Translations under genes and position numbers: made by a program
Notes under the pieces: model-generated
What the model saw: the letters and a program-made list of their open reading frames with translations, nothing else
The model's database searches: none
Told to the model about the DNA's origin: nothing
Part shown: one piece after another, positions 1 through 8,742 of the stretch
How positions within the stretch are numbered: position 1 is the first letter of the stretch
Layout: the number at the start of each line of letters is the position of its first letter
Assembly: GCF_001427525.1 (NCBI RefSeq)
Contig: NZ_LMGU01000001.1
Span: 2,849,760-2,913,759 of the forward strand
From: Microbacterium sp. Root61
GTDB taxonomy: Bacteria > Actinomycetota > Actinomycetes > Actinomycetales > Microbacteriaceae
Length of the DNA stretch: 64,000 nt
Reading direction: 5' to 3'

Positions 1-1849
1 AATCGACCTCGGTACGACGAACTCCGTCGTGGCCGTGCTCGAGGGCGGCGAGCCCAAGGTCATCGCGAACGCGGAAGGCTTCCGCACGACGCCGTCCGTC
101 GTGGCCTTCACGAAGGATGGCGAGGTGCTGGTCGGTGAGACCGCCAAGCGCCAGGCCGTCACCAACGTCGACCGCACCGTCGCGAGCGTCAAGCGCCACA
201 TGGGCACGAACTGGACGTTCGACGTCGACACGAAGAAGTACACGCCGCAGGAGATCTCGGCGCGCATCCTCGGCAAGCTGAAGCACGACGCGGAGGAGTA
301 CCTCGGCGACGCAGTGACCGACGCGGTCATCACGGTCCCCGCCTACTTCAACGACGCCGAGCGTCAGGCCACCAAGGAAGCCGGTGAGATCGCGGGCCTC
401 AACGTCCTGCGCATCATCAACGAGCCCACCGCCGCGGCCCTCGCATACGGCCTCGACAAGGGCAAGGAAGACGAGCTCATCCTGGTCTTCGACCTCGGTG
501 GCGGAACGTTCGACGTCTCCCTCCTCGAGGTGGGCAAGGACGACGACTTCTCCACGATCCAGGTGCGCTCCACCGCCGGTGACAACCGCCTCGGTGGCGA
601 CGACTGGGACCAGCGCCTCGTCGAGTACTTCATCAAGCAGTTCAAGGACACCACCGGTGTCGATGTCTCGGGTGACAAGATCGCCCTCCAGCGCCTCAAG
701 GAGGCCTCGGAGCAGGCGAAGAAGGAGCTCTCCAGCTCCGCGTCGACCAGCGTCAACCTGCCCTACCTCTCCCTGACGGAGAACGGACCGGTCTCGCTGT
801 CCGAGACGATCACGCGCGCGAAGTTCGAGGACCTCACCAAGGACCTCCTGGACCGCACCAAGAAGCCGTTCGAGGATGTCATCCGCGAAGCCGGCATCAA
901 GGTCGCCGACATCGACCACGTTGTGCTCGTGGGTGGTTCCACCCGCATGCCCGCCGTCGCCGAGCTCGTCAAGCAGGAGACCGGCAAGGACGCGAACAAG
1001 GGCGTCAACCCGGACGAGGTCGTCGCCGTCGGCGCCGCCCTGCAGGCCGGTGTGCTGCGCGGTGAGCGCAAGGACGTGCTGCTGATCGACGTCACCCCCC
1101 TGAGCCTCGGAATCGAGACCAAGGGTGGCATCATGACCAAGCTCATCGAGCGCAACACGGCCATCCCGACCAAGCGGAGCGAGACCTTCACGACCGCCGA
1201 CGACAACCAGCCGTCGGTCGCGATCCAGGTCTTCCAGGGCGAGCGTGACTTCACGCGCGACAACAAGCCGCTCGGCACGTTCGAGCTGACCGGCATCGCG
1301 CCGGCGCCCCGCGGCATCCCGCAGGTCGAGGTCACCTTCGACATCGACGCGAACGGCATCGTGCACGTGTCCGCCAAGGACAAGGGCACCGGCAAGGAGC
1401 AGTCGATGACCATCACCGGCGGTTCGTCGCTGGCGAAGGAAGACATCGAGCGCATGGTGCGCGAGGCCGAGGAGCACGCAGCCGAGGACAAGAAGCGCCG
1501 TGAGTCGGCCGAGGTCCGCAACCAGGCCGAGACCCTCTCGTACTCGATCGACAAGCTGATCAAGGACAACGAGGACAAGCTGCCCGTGGACGTGAAGGAA
1601 TCGGTCCAGGCCGATGTCGACGCGCTCAAGACGGCGCTGGCCGGCGATGACGACGACGCGGTCAAGGCCGCGTTCGACACGCTGAACCAGAGCCAGGGCA
1701 AGCTGGGCGAGGCCATCTACGCCGCATCCCAGTCTGCCGGCGAGCCCGGCGACCCGACGGTCACCGACCCGGGCAACGGCGAAGTGCCGAACCCTGAGGA
1801 AGATGTCATCGACGCCGAGGTCGTCGAGGACGAAGACGAGAAGAAGTAG
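1..1849 (+). CDS. dnaK: Chaperone DnaK (Hsp70), 5' end cut by window edge
   Basis: ATP-dependent Hsp70 chaperone that binds exposed hydrophobic peptides in the cytoplasm, working with GrpE and DnaJ encoded just downstream. The window opens inside the N-terminal nucleotide-binding motif (IDLGTTNS), so only about the first half-dozen residues are missing. Other Hsp70 landmarks follow in order: [22 protein letters not shown], the phosphate-2 motif [20 protein letters not shown], then the substrate-binding domain and an acidic lid tail ending in EDEDEKK. The reading frame is intact. In actinobacteria this operon is usually repressed by HspR through HAIR elements upstream of dnaK; that region lies outside the window. 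Confidence 0.98.
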   Translation, partial: IDLGTTNSVVAVLEGGEPKVIANAEGFRTTPSVVAFTKDGEVLVGETAKRQAVTNVDRTVASVKRHMGTNWTFDVDTKKYTPQEISARILGKLKHDAEEYLGDAVTDAVITVPAYFNDAERQATKEAGEIAGLNVLRIINEPTAAALAYGLDKGKEDELILVFDLGGGTFDVSLLEVGKDDDFSTIQVRSTAGDNRLGGDDWDQRLVEYFIKQFKDTTGVDVSGDKIALQRLKEASEQAKKELSSSASTSVNLPYLSLTENGPVSLSETITRAKFEDLTKDLLDRTKKPFEDVIREAGIKVADIDHVVLVGGSTRMPAVAELVKQETGKDANKGVNPDEVVAVGAALQAGVLRGERKDVLLIDVTPLSLGIETKGGIMTKLIERNTAIPTKRSETFTTADDNQPSVAIQVFQGERDFTRDNKPLGTFELTGIAPAPRGIPQVEVTFDIDANGIVHVSAKDKGTGKEQSMTITGGSSLAKEDIERMVREAEEHAAEDKKRRESAEVRNQAETLSYSIDKLIKDNEDKLPVDVKESVQADVDALKTALAGDDDDAVKAAFDTLNQSQGKLGEAIYAASQSAGEPGDPTVTDPGNGEVPNPEEDVIDAEVVEDEDEKK

Positions 1850-1856
1850 GAAACTC

Positions 1857-2444
1857 ATGACGGACAAGAACTTCGAAGAGCCCCACGGCGACGAGGTTCC
1901 GTCCGGTGACGAGGGGTCGGAGGCATTTGCCTCCGACCCCGCGTCGCAGGAGGAACTCACGATCGACGACATTCTGGGGACCACGCAGAACGCGGATGCC
2001 GCGGCGGAGGACGCCGTGCTGGCCGACCTCGAGTCGACCCTGCTCAACGACCTCAAGCGCCTGCAGGCCGAATACGCCAACTACCGTCGTCGCACGGAGG
2101 AGCAGCGACAGGTCGAGATCGAGCGCGCCAAGGGCGAGGCCGCAAAGGGCCTCATCCCGGTGCTGGATGACCTCGACCGCGCCGCGAAGCACGGTGACCT
2201 CGAGGACGGCACGCCGTTCTCCGTGATCGCCGAGAAGCTGCGCGCGCTCGCCGAGCGTCTCGGGGTCGTCGCCTACGGCGAGGCCGGCGAAGCGTTCGAC
2301 CCGCAGCAGCACGAGGCGATCTTCCAGGCGCCGACTCCTGGTGTGACCGAATCGACGATCCTCGAGGTGGTCGAGACCGGGTATCGCCTCGGCTCCGTGG
2401 AGCTGCGGCCCGCGAAGGTCGTCGTCGCGGTTCCCGTCGACTGA
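1857..2444 (+). CDS. grpE: Nucleotide exchange factor GrpE
   Basis: GrpE releases ADP from DnaK and so drives the chaperone cycle. The 195-residue protein has an acidic, low-complexity N-terminus, a coiled-coil stretch (LNDLKRLQAEYANYRRRTEEQ) and the C-terminal beta domain with PQQHEAIF and VVETGYRLGSVELRPAKVVV, all typical of the family. The ATG at 1857 begins 7 bases after the dnaK stop, giving MTDKNFEEP. The spacing and shared strand indicate one operon with dnaK and dnaJ. Confidence 0.96.
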   Translation: MTDKNFEEPHGDEVPSGDEGSEAFASDPASQEELTIDDILGTTQNADAAAEDAVLADLESTLLNDLKRLQAEYANYRRRTEEQRQVEIERAKGEAAKGLIPVLDDLDRAAKHGDLEDGTPFSVIAEKLRALAERLGVVAYGEAGEAFDPQQHEAIFQAPTPGVTESTILEVVETGYRLGSVELRPAKVVVAVPVD

Positions 2445-2461
2445 CGCCGGAAGGAGCACGC

Positions 2462-3445
2462 ATGGCGAGTCAGGACTGGTTCGACAAGGACTTCTACAAG
2501 GTCCTCGGTGTTTCCAAGGGCGTCAGCGAGGCCGATCTCAAGAAGACGTACCGCAAGCTCGCGCGTAAGTACCACCCCGACTCCAACCACGGGGACGCGC
2601 AGGCCGAGGCCACGTTCAAGGAGATCAGCGAGGCCTACTCGGTGCTGTCCGATCCGGAGCAGCGAACCGAGTACGACCAGATCCGCGCGATGGGCTCGGG
2701 TGCACGCTTCACCTCCGGCGGCCAAGGCGCCGGCTTCGAGGATGTGTTCAGCAGGTTCGGGCAGGGGCGTGGCGCTCGCACGCAGAGCCCCGAGGACTTC
2801 GACGACATCTTCTCGATGTTCAATCAGGGCGGGAGCTTCGGCTCCGGTGGATTCGGCCAGACCAGCGGAGGATTCCGCGGGTACGGCGGACCGACGCGCG
2901 GCGCGGATGTCACCGCGCGCACGACGATCGACTTCATCACCGCCACGAAGGGCGAGACCATCACGCTGCAGGGCGAGGATGGCAAGCCCTTCAAGGTGAA
3001 GATCCCCGCGGGGGTCGCCGATGGCCAGAAGATCCGGCTGCGCGGTCGCGGGCGCCCGTCGCCCGACGGCGGCGAGAACGGCGACATCGTCGTGCAGATC
3101 ACGGTGCGGCCGCATCCGGTGTTCACCCGTGACGGTCTCAACCTTCGGGTGACCGTCCCGGTGACCTTCACCGAGGCGGCGCTCGGCGCGACGATCGAGG
3201 TGCCCACGCTGGGTGCCGACCCGGTCAAGCTCCGGGTCGCTCCGGGGACGCCGTCCGGACGCGTGCTGCGCGTCAAAGGCCGCGGGGTGCAGACCACCAA
3301 GGGCACGGGCGACCTCCTCGCCGAGGTGCAGGTGGCTGTGCCGTCGCACCTGGACGACGAGGCCCGCGCGGCGCTCGAGCGGTTCCAGGAGCTCGAGCCC
3401 AAGGAGAATCCGCGCGCTGAGCTGATGACGAAGGCGCGGGGCTAG
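2462..3445 (+). CDS. dnaJ: DnaJ-type co-chaperone without zinc finger
   Basis: J-domain co-chaperone that stimulates the ATPase of DnaK. The J domain occupies the first ~70 residues with the HPD motif at residues 38-40, followed by a Gly/Phe-rich linker (about 80-150) and the C-terminal substrate-binding beta domains. At 327 residues it is shorter than classical DnaJ (about 370-390), and the four CxxCxGxG repeats are absent, so it is a type II (CbpA/DnaJB-like) protein. It follows grpE by 17 bases with a GGAAGGAG ribosome site. A second, zinc-finger DnaJ probably exists elsewhere in the genome (inference). Confidence 0.93.
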   Translation: MASQDWFDKDFYKVLGVSKGVSEADLKKTYRKLARKYHPDSNHGDAQAEATFKEISEAYSVLSDPEQRTEYDQIRAMGSGARFTSGGQGAGFEDVFSRFGQGRGARTQSPEDFDDIFSMFNQGGSFGSGGFGQTSGGFRGYGGPTRGADVTARTTIDFITATKGETITLQGEDGKPFKVKIPAGVADGQKIRLRGRGRPSPDGGENGDIVVQITVRPHPVFTRDGLNLRVTVPVTFTEAALGATIEVPTLGADPVKLRVAPGTPSGRVLRVKGRGVQTTKGTGDLLAEVQVAVPSHLDDEARAALERFQELEPKENPRAELMTKARG

Positions 3446-3457
3446 CAGTATGAGCAG

Positions 3458-3523
3458 GAACGCAGGAAGAGATCGCGGCCGGACCCCGGATTCGGGGACA
3501 CCGGCGGCATCCTTCCTGCGTTC
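3458..3523 (+). repeat. 12-bp perfect inverted repeat with nested hairpin in the dnaJ-hspR gap
   Basis: GAACGCAGGAAG at 3458-3469 is exactly complementary to CTTCCTGCGTTC at 3512-3523. Inside the 42-base loop a smaller hairpin CCCCG-GATT-CGGGG can form. There is no T-run after the second arm, so it is not a classical terminator. It may be an mRNA-processing or attenuation structure that lowers hspR expression relative to the chaperones (inference). Confidence 0.55.
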
Positions 3524-3558
3524 GTGCACGTTCGGACACGAAAGGACGGGTGGGACGA

Positions 3559-4035
3559 ATGGCTGAGCACGATCAACTGGACGAGAACTCCCCGATCTTC
3601 GCGATCGCGGCGGCCGCGGAGCTCGCGGGTATGCACCCGCAGACGCTCCGTCAGTACGACCGGCTCGGACTGGTCGTCCCCGCCCGCACGCAGGGCGGAT
3701 CGCGCCGGTACTCGCTGCGGCACGTGCAACAGCTGCGCGAGGTGGGGCGCCTGTCGAACGACGGGATGAGCCTGCCCGCGATCGCGCGCATCCTCGAGCT
3801 CGAAGAGCATGTGCGCGAGCTGCGCTTCCGGGTGCGCGACCTCGAGGCGCGCGTGCAGGCCGAGCTCGAGAACCGGCCCGGGGCCCGCGTGTTCGCAGCC
3901 GAATCCAGCGGCGCCGTCGTCTCCCTCCGCCACGGCACGCGCCTGCGGCGCACCCGCGACGTCGTCCTCTGGCGTCCGCGCCACTCGCTCTCCGCGGGTG
4001 AGGATGCCGCGACCGAGACCGACCCGGACGACTGA
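3559..4035 (+). CDS. hspR: MerR-family heat-shock repressor HspR
   Basis: Transcriptional repressor of the dnaK operon in actinobacteria. The 158-residue protein starts with a winged-helix MerR DNA-binding domain (IFAIAAAAELAGMHPQTLRQYDRLGL, then GGSRRYS), continues with a helical dimerisation segment (LELEEHVRELRFRVRDLEARVQAEL) and ends in a basic/acidic tail. I chose the ATG at 3559 because AAAGGACGGG lies 8 bases upstream; an in-frame GTG at 3550 overlaps that site. Position as the last gene of dnaK-grpE-dnaJ-hspR is the standard actinobacterial order. DnaK is known to act as its co-repressor in Streptomyces. Confidence 0.93.
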   Translation: MAEHDQLDENSPIFAIAAAAELAGMHPQTLRQYDRLGLVVPARTQGGSRRYSLRHVQQLREVGRLSNDGMSLPAIARILELEEHVRELRFRVRDLEARVQAELENRPGARVFAAESSGAVVSLRHGTRLRRTRDVVLWRPRHSLSAGEDAATETDPDD

Positions 4036-4162
4036 CTCCGCGGCATCCGCTCCTTCGGCGCGCGTGCCGACACGGATGACCCACCCGGCCGTCGGGCCGT
4101 ACGGGCACAGACAGCGACGCACGGGGTCTTTTCTCGCGACGACGCATGTGGTTCAGTGAGCC

Positions 4163-5743
4163 ATGAGCAATGGTGCGCCCGAAGTCGTGCCCTTCAACGG
4201 CAGACTGGCGATCCTCCTCGCGATGGCGATGTTCGTCCTCGTCGTGGACACGTCACTGATGAACGTCTCCATCTCGGCGGTCGTCCACGACATCGGCACG
4301 ACCGCCAGCGGAGTGCAGGGCGCGATCGCGCTCGAGGCGCTCGTCTCCGCCGCGTTCATCCTCATCGGCGGCAAGACCGGTGACCTCATCGGGCGCAAGC
4401 TCGCCTACATCCTGGGACTCCTCGCGTACGCGGTGGGCGCGATCGCGATGACGCTCGCGCAGAATCTGACGTCGATCATCGTGTTCTGGGCGATCATCGG
4501 CGGAATCGGAGCGTCGCTGCTGCTGCCCGCGATGCAGTCGCTCATCCACGGCAACTTCGAGGGTGCGCAACAGAAGCGCGTCTATGCGCTGGTCGGGGCA
4601 TCCGCCGCCATCGCGGCCGCGGTCGGTCCCCTTCTCGGCGGCTTCATCACCACCTTCCTCTCGTGGCGCGTGGGCTTTCTGCTGGAGGCGGTGATCATCG
4701 CCGTGGTCCTCGCGGGGATCGGCCTCGTGAAGGACGTGAAGTACACCGGTTCCCGCGTCGTGGACTGGGTGGGTGCCGCGCTGTCGGTCGTCGGCATGGG
4801 CGGCATCGTCCTCGGCATCCTGGTGTGGCAGGAAGGCGGCGGATACGTCGGCCTGCTCATCGGCCTGGGGGTCGCGGCGCTGCTCGGGCTGGCGTGGTGG
4901 CTGCGCAGCCGCAAGCGTCGGGCGAAGGCGACCCTGATCGACCCCGACCTCTTCCGTTCCAAGGTGTTCCAGTCGGGCGTGAGCGGTCAGCTGCTGCAGC
5001 AGATCGCGCTCGGCGGCACGATGATCGTGCTCCCGCTGTACCTGCAGATGGTGCTCGGGTACAACGCCCTGCTGGCCGGCCTGTCGATCGCTCCGCTCTC
5101 CCTCAGCATGTTCTTCGTCGCGATCCTGGCGGGCCGGCGCGGAAAGGGGCGTGCGGCCAACATCATCCTGCTCGGGTTCATCCTGCTGGTCGTCGGGCTC
5201 GTCATCCTCCTCCCGATCGTGCCCCGCGCCGACTCGGGCTGGTGGCTGACCATTCCGCTGATCATCGCCGGAGCGGGGCTCGGTCTGCTCGTGTCGCAGC
5301 TGAACAACTACACGCTCTCGCCGATCTCGAACGAGCGGGTCAGTGAGGCGGCCGGCGTCAACTCCGCCGCCGGCTCGTTCGGGCTCTCCTTCGGTCTCGC
5401 CTTCGCGGGCGCGATCATGCTCGCCACGCTCGCGTTCACCTTCACGGCCCGCGCCGAGGCGAGCACGGTCCTCAGCCCCGCCGAACAGCAGACGGTCGCG
5501 GTGGCCCTCGAAGAGGACGCGCAGCTGATGTCGACCACCCAGCTGGAGGATGTCGTTGCCGGACAGCCCGAAGATGTCCAGGACGAGATCATCGCGATCA
5601 ACGAGCAGTCGCGGCCGCTGGCACTTCAGATCGCCCTCTTCATCCCGATCCTCGCCGGGCTCGTGGGCATCGGAAACGCACTGCGGATGCGGCGACTGCC
5701 GGATCCGGCGCCGTCGGACTCCGCGGAAACCACCCTCGGCTGA
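4163..5743 (+). CDS. MFS exporter, DHA2 (14-TMS drug:H+ antiporter) family
   Basis: Inner-membrane proton-driven efflux protein of 526 residues with about 14 hydrophobic segments, matching the DHA2/EmrB-QacA class. TMS1 contains the family motif (LVVDTSLMNVSISAV, like motif D1), and the loop GGKTGDLIGRK is motif A between TMS2 and TMS3. A periplasm-facing helical insertion (about residues 430-490) separates the last TMS pair, as is usual for 14-TMS members. The substrate cannot be read from the sequence. It converges on the siderophore ABC genes with a 9-base gap, but no iron box is seen before it, so a link with siderophore export is only a possibility. Confidence 0.88.
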   Translation: MSNGAPEVVPFNGRLAILLAMAMFVLVVDTSLMNVSISAVVHDIGTTASGVQGAIALEALVSAAFILIGGKTGDLIGRKLAYILGLLAYAVGAIAMTLAQNLTSIIVFWAIIGGIGASLLLPAMQSLIHGNFEGAQQKRVYALVGASAAIAAAVGPLLGGFITTFLSWRVGFLLEAVIIAVVLAGIGLVKDVKYTGSRVVDWVGAALSVVGMGGIVLGILVWQEGGGYVGLLIGLGVAALLGLAWWLRSRKRRAKATLIDPDLFRSKVFQSGVSGQLLQQIALGGTMIVLPLYLQMVLGYNALLAGLSIAPLSLSMFFVAILAGRRGKGRAANIILLGFILLVVGLVILLPIVPRADSGWWLTIPLIIAGAGLGLLVSQLNNYTLSPISNERVSEAAGVNSAAGSFGLSFGLAFAGAIMLATLAFTFTARAEASTVLSPAEQQTVAVALEEDAQLMSTTQLEDVVAGQPEDVQDEIIAINEQSRPLALQIALFIPILAGLVGIGNALRMRRLPDPAPSDSAETTLG

Positions 5744-5752
5744 ACGCCGGGG

Positions 5753-6541
5753 CTACCGGAGCCGCGCACGCGGGGCGATCGTCGGCGTGCCGTCGGCCGG
5801 GTCGGGGAACACGCGGGCATCGATGTCGAACACGTCGCGCATCAGCGCGTCGGTGAGGATGTCGCCGGGTACACCCTGCGCCTGGATCTCTCCGTCCCGC
5901 ATCACCACGAGCCGGTCGCTGTAGCGTGCCGCAAGGCTCAGGTCGTGCAGCACCATGAGCACGGTGCGCCCCTGGTCGCTGGACAGCCCGCGCACCGTCT
6001 CGAGGATCCCGACCGAGTGCGAGATGTCGAGGTGTGTCGTGGGCTCGTCCAGCAGCATCAGCGGCGTCTCCTGCGCGAGGCACATCGCGATCCAGGCGCG
6101 CTGGCGCTGTCCGCCCGAGAGCTCGTCCAATGGGCGGGTGGCGAAGGAGGCGACGTCCATCGTCTGCATCGCCTGCAGCACGATCGACTCGTCGTGCGCG
6201 GTCCACTGCCGGTACCAGCGCTGGTGCGGCTGTCGACCGCGCGCCACCAGGTCGGCAACCGTCAGGCCGTCGGGTGCGACCGCCGATTGCGGCAGCATCG
6301 ACAGACGCACGGCCAGTTCGCGCGGGGTGAGGGACGTCAAGGGGATGCCGTCGAGTTCGATCGTTCCCGCCATCGGCCTGGACAGTCCGGCGATCGCCCG
6401 CAGCAGCGTGGACTTGCCGCTGCCGTTCGGCCCGATGATCGTGGTGACCCGGCCGCGCTCGATCTGGAGATCGGCCGAGGCGACGATCACGTGACGGCCG
6501 TAGCCGATGCGCAGACCGGTGGCGTTCAGAGCAGCGCTCAT
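5753..6541 (-). CDS. Siderophore ABC importer, ATP-binding protein (FepC/FecE type)
   Basis: ATPase that powers Fe3+-siderophore uptake through the two FecCD permeases encoded upstream. The 262-residue protein has Walker A GPNGSGKST (about residues 37-45), signature LSGGQRQRAWIA, Walker B LMLLDEPTTHLD and the switch histidine in VLHDLSLA. The start at 6541 (MSAALNATGL) overlaps the end of the upstream permease gene by 4 bases. Its frame stays open far upstream in antisense to the permease, but there is no reason to extend the protein. Last gene of an operon transcribed from the iron box at 8643. Confidence 0.95.
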   Translation of the reverse strand: MSAALNATGLRIGYGRHVIVASADLQIERGRVTTIIGPNGSGKSTLLRAIAGLSRPMAGTIELDGIPLTSLTPRELAVRLSMLPQSAVAPDGLTVADLVARGRQPHQRWYRQWTAHDESIVLQAMQTMDVASFATRPLDELSGGQRQRAWIAMCLAQETPLMLLDEPTTHLDISHSVGILETVRGLSSDQGRTVLMVLHDLSLAARYSDRLVVMRDGEIQAQGVPGDILTDALMRDVFDIDARVFPDPADGTPTIAPRARLR

Positions 6542-7611
6542 GCGCTCGTCCTCCTGACGTAGTGGAACAGCAAGGCGATGAGAACGGGCCCGCCGACCAA
6601 GGATGTGATCACACCGACGGGCAGCTCGACGGGAAGCCAGCGGGTGGACAGGTCGGCGGTGGAGACCAGCAGCGCGCCGAACAGTCCGGCGGCGAACACG
6701 GGCGGACCGTCGGTGCCGAACAGGCGCAAGGCGACCTGCGGTGCAACGAACGCGACGAACCCGATCGGACCGACGACGGCGGTCGCGAACGACACGAGCG
6801 CGACGGCCACGAGGAGGAGCGCCGCCTGGGCCGGTCCGGTGCGCGTGCCGATCGCGCGTGCGACCTCCGGTCCGAGGCGCAGCGTCGCGACCGGCCGGGC
6901 GAGCGCCGCGATGGCGACCAGCGCCGTGACGCACACGATTCCGACGAATGCGACGTCGCTCCATGTCGCCCCGACGATCGACCCGGTGAGCCAGCGGGTC
7001 GCCACCGCGGCGTCCTCGAGCTCTGCGCGCAGCAGCATCCATTCGGTGAGCGCCGCAGCCAGCGCCGTCACTCCGATGCCCGTCAGCACCAGACGCAATG
7101 GATCCAGGCCGCGCCGCCAGGACAGGCCGACGATGAGCGCCGTCACCGCGAGCCCGCCGATGAGAGCGGCGATCGGAACCGCGACGGATGCAGCGACCCC
7201 GACGAGTGGGCTCGTGATCACCGCGACCGCGGCCACGCCGGCACCTGCGCTGACGCCGAGGATGTCGGGGCTCGCGAGGGGGTTGCGGGTCAATGACTGG
7301 GTGATGCCGCCGGCGGCGCCGAACGCGAACCCCACCAGCGCCGCGAGGAGTGCGCGAGTCAGCCGCTTGCCGGTGATCAGGGTCTCCACCTTGTCACCGA
7401 CGCCGGTCAGGGCCGCCCACACGCGATCGAGAGACAGGCCGATCGTGCCGGTGGTGACCGCCACGATGAGCACGATGAGAAGGGCGATGCACACGAAGGC
7501 GCCGATGAGGAGATAGCGCGGGCGCAGCACGCCGGATCCCGGGCCGACGGCCCACCCCGGCCGCCCGGGAACGATCGCGGGCTGCACCGGCCACAGGGCG
7601 CGCGCCGTCAC
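6538..7611 (-). CDS. FecCD-family iron-siderophore permease, second subunit
   Basis: Integral membrane subunit of the importer, 357 residues with about ten hydrophobic helices and the FecCD hallmarks TRNPLASPDILGVSAGAG and GPIGFVAFVAPQVAL. The start is a GTG at 7611 that overlaps the TGA of the upstream permease gene (GTGA), which implies translational coupling. It forms a heterodimer with the product of 7608-8642 and is energised by the ATPase at 5753-6541. Confidence 0.94.
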   Translation of the reverse strand: MTARALWPVQPAIVPGRPGWAVGPGSGVLRPRYLLIGAFVCIALLIVLIVAVTTGTIGLSLDRVWAALTGVGDKVETLITGKRLTRALLAALVGFAFGAAGGITQSLTRNPLASPDILGVSAGAGVAAVAVITSPLVGVAASVAVPIAALIGGLAVTALIVGLSWRRGLDPLRLVLTGIGVTALAAALTEWMLLRAELEDAAVATRWLTGSIVGATWSDVAFVGIVCVTALVAIAALARPVATLRLGPEVARAIGTRTGPAQAALLLVAVALVSFATAVVGPIGFVAFVAPQVALRLFGTDGPPVFAAGLFGALLVSTADLSTRWLPVELPVGVITSLVGGPVLIALLFHYVRRTSA

Positions 7612-8642
7612 AGTCTCACCAGCTTGGGTCGCGCGACGATGGCGATGAGCACGGGTGCGCCGACGACGGCCAGCACGAATCCGACGGGGAGCTCGCCGGA
7701 CGGCACCGCCACGCGGCCGACGACGTCGGCCAGCAGCAGGAGCACTGCTCCGACGAGGGCTGCGAGCGGGATGAGCCAGGTGTAGCGCGGGCCGGTGGCG
7801 CCGCGCACGGCATAGGGGGCGACGAGCCCGAGGAAGGCGATCGGCCCGCACGCGGCGGTGGCGGCCGCGGCGAGGACGGTGATGCCGAGCACTCCGACGA
7901 TGCGGATCCCGGCGACTCGGTTGCCGAGACTGCGGGCGACGTCGTCGCCCAGCCCGAGAGCAGTGACGCCCGGACCGTTCGATACGGCGAGCACCAGACC
8001 CACCGCGATGAGCGCCAGGATGAACGGCATCGCCTCGGGCGGCCGGCCGGCGAGGGACCCGACCGCCCAATGGCGCAGCACGTCGAGTGTCTGCTTGTCC
8101 AGCAGCACGACCGCTGTGGTCGCCGACGCCAGCAGCGCACCCAGGGCGGCCCCGGTGAGGGCGAGTGTGACGGGAGTGCCTCGCGCACGACCCGACCACG
8201 CGATGGCGACCACGATGGCGGTGGCAGCGAACGCGCCGACGAGCGCCGCGAGCACCGTCGCGAGTGCGGAATCGACGCCGAACGCGAAGGTCAGCATGAC
8301 GACCCCGAACGCGGCTCCGGCGTTCACCCCGAACAGGCCCGGTTCGGCCAACGGGTTGCGGGTGTGGCCCTGCATGAGCGCGCCTGCGGCGCCGAGAGCG
8401 AGTCCGACGGCGAGTCCGAGGATCGTGCGGGGCAGGCGTTGAGTGCGGATGACGGTGGCTTCGGGGGAGATCGCGTCGGCGAACAGGGCGCCCCACACTT
8501 CGGCCGGCGGGATGCGGTTCGACCCGACGAGGAGGCTGGCCGCGGTCGCGACGATCAACGCGAGGGACACGATCGCGAGCGCGAGAAGGGGCCGCGCGGC
8601 GCCGGCGGCGGGGTGTGACGCGGTCGACTTGACGGGCCTCAT
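7608..8642 (-). CDS. FecCD-family iron-siderophore permease, first subunit
   Basis: Permease of 344 residues with FecCD motifs (QGHTRNPLAEPGLFGVNAGA, GPIAFLGLVAPYAVR) and about ten membrane helices. It is the first gene of the minus-strand iron operon. The ATG at 8642 touches the iron box directly and no ribosome site can exist upstream if transcription starts from the -10 TAGCCT in the box, so a leaderless mRNA is likely. Divergent from the gene for its binding lipoprotein, with both under the same iron box. Confidence 0.94.
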   Translation of the reverse strand: MRPVKSTASHPAAGAARPLLALAIVSLALIVATAASLLVGSNRIPPAEVWGALFADAISPEATVIRTQRLPRTILGLAVGLALGAAGALMQGHTRNPLAEPGLFGVNAGAAFGVVMLTFAFGVDSALATVLAALVGAFAATAIVVAIAWSGRARGTPVTLALTGAALGALLASATTAVVLLDKQTLDVLRHWAVGSLAGRPPEAMPFILALIAVGLVLAVSNGPGVTALGLGDDVARSLGNRVAGIRIVGVLGITVLAAAATAACGPIAFLGLVAPYAVRGATGPRYTWLIPLAALVGAVLLLLADVVGRVAVPSGELPVGFVLAVVGAPVLIAIVARPKLVRL

Positions 8643-8661
8643 TTAGGTAAGGCTATGCTAA
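8643..8661. promoter_or_regulatory. IdeR/DmdR-type iron box between divergent iron-uptake genes
   Basis: TTAGGTAAGGCTATGCTAA matches the actinobacterial iron-box consensus TTAGGTTAGGCTAACCTAA at 16 of 19 positions. It lies in the only gap between the permease operon (minus) and the binding-protein gene (plus). A plus-strand promoter can be drawn as TTGACG at 8629-8634 with TATGCT at 8654-8659 (spacer 19). On the minus strand TAGCCT ends 7 bases before the permease ATG. An Fe2+-loaded IdeR/DmdR repressor would cover both -10 elements. Confidence 0.85.
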
Positions 8662-8742
8662 CTGTGCTCGGCTGTGCCAATCGAGCGACAGCCTCGCGCG
8701 GACGCAATGAAACAACCAGTACACGACATCGGAGTGACCTTC

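Noticed and set aside
1..28. Search for HAIR or CIRCE repressor sites of the heat-shock operon
   Set aside because: The dnaK promoter lies before the window; no CTTGAGT-N7-ACTCAAG or CIRCE repeat is visible in the part shown.
4036..4162. Possible iron box or riboswitch before the MFS exporter gene
   Set aside because: No match to the iron-box consensus and no convincing hairpin; only a mixed GC-rich gap with a poor TTCAGT hexamer before the ATG.
5753..8496. N-terminal extensions of the siderophore ATPase and second permease frames
   Set aside because: The extra translation runs antisense-free but over the neighbouring permease genes, is Arg-rich and lacks domains. The overlapping ATG and GTG starts at 6541 and 7611 give normal family lengths.
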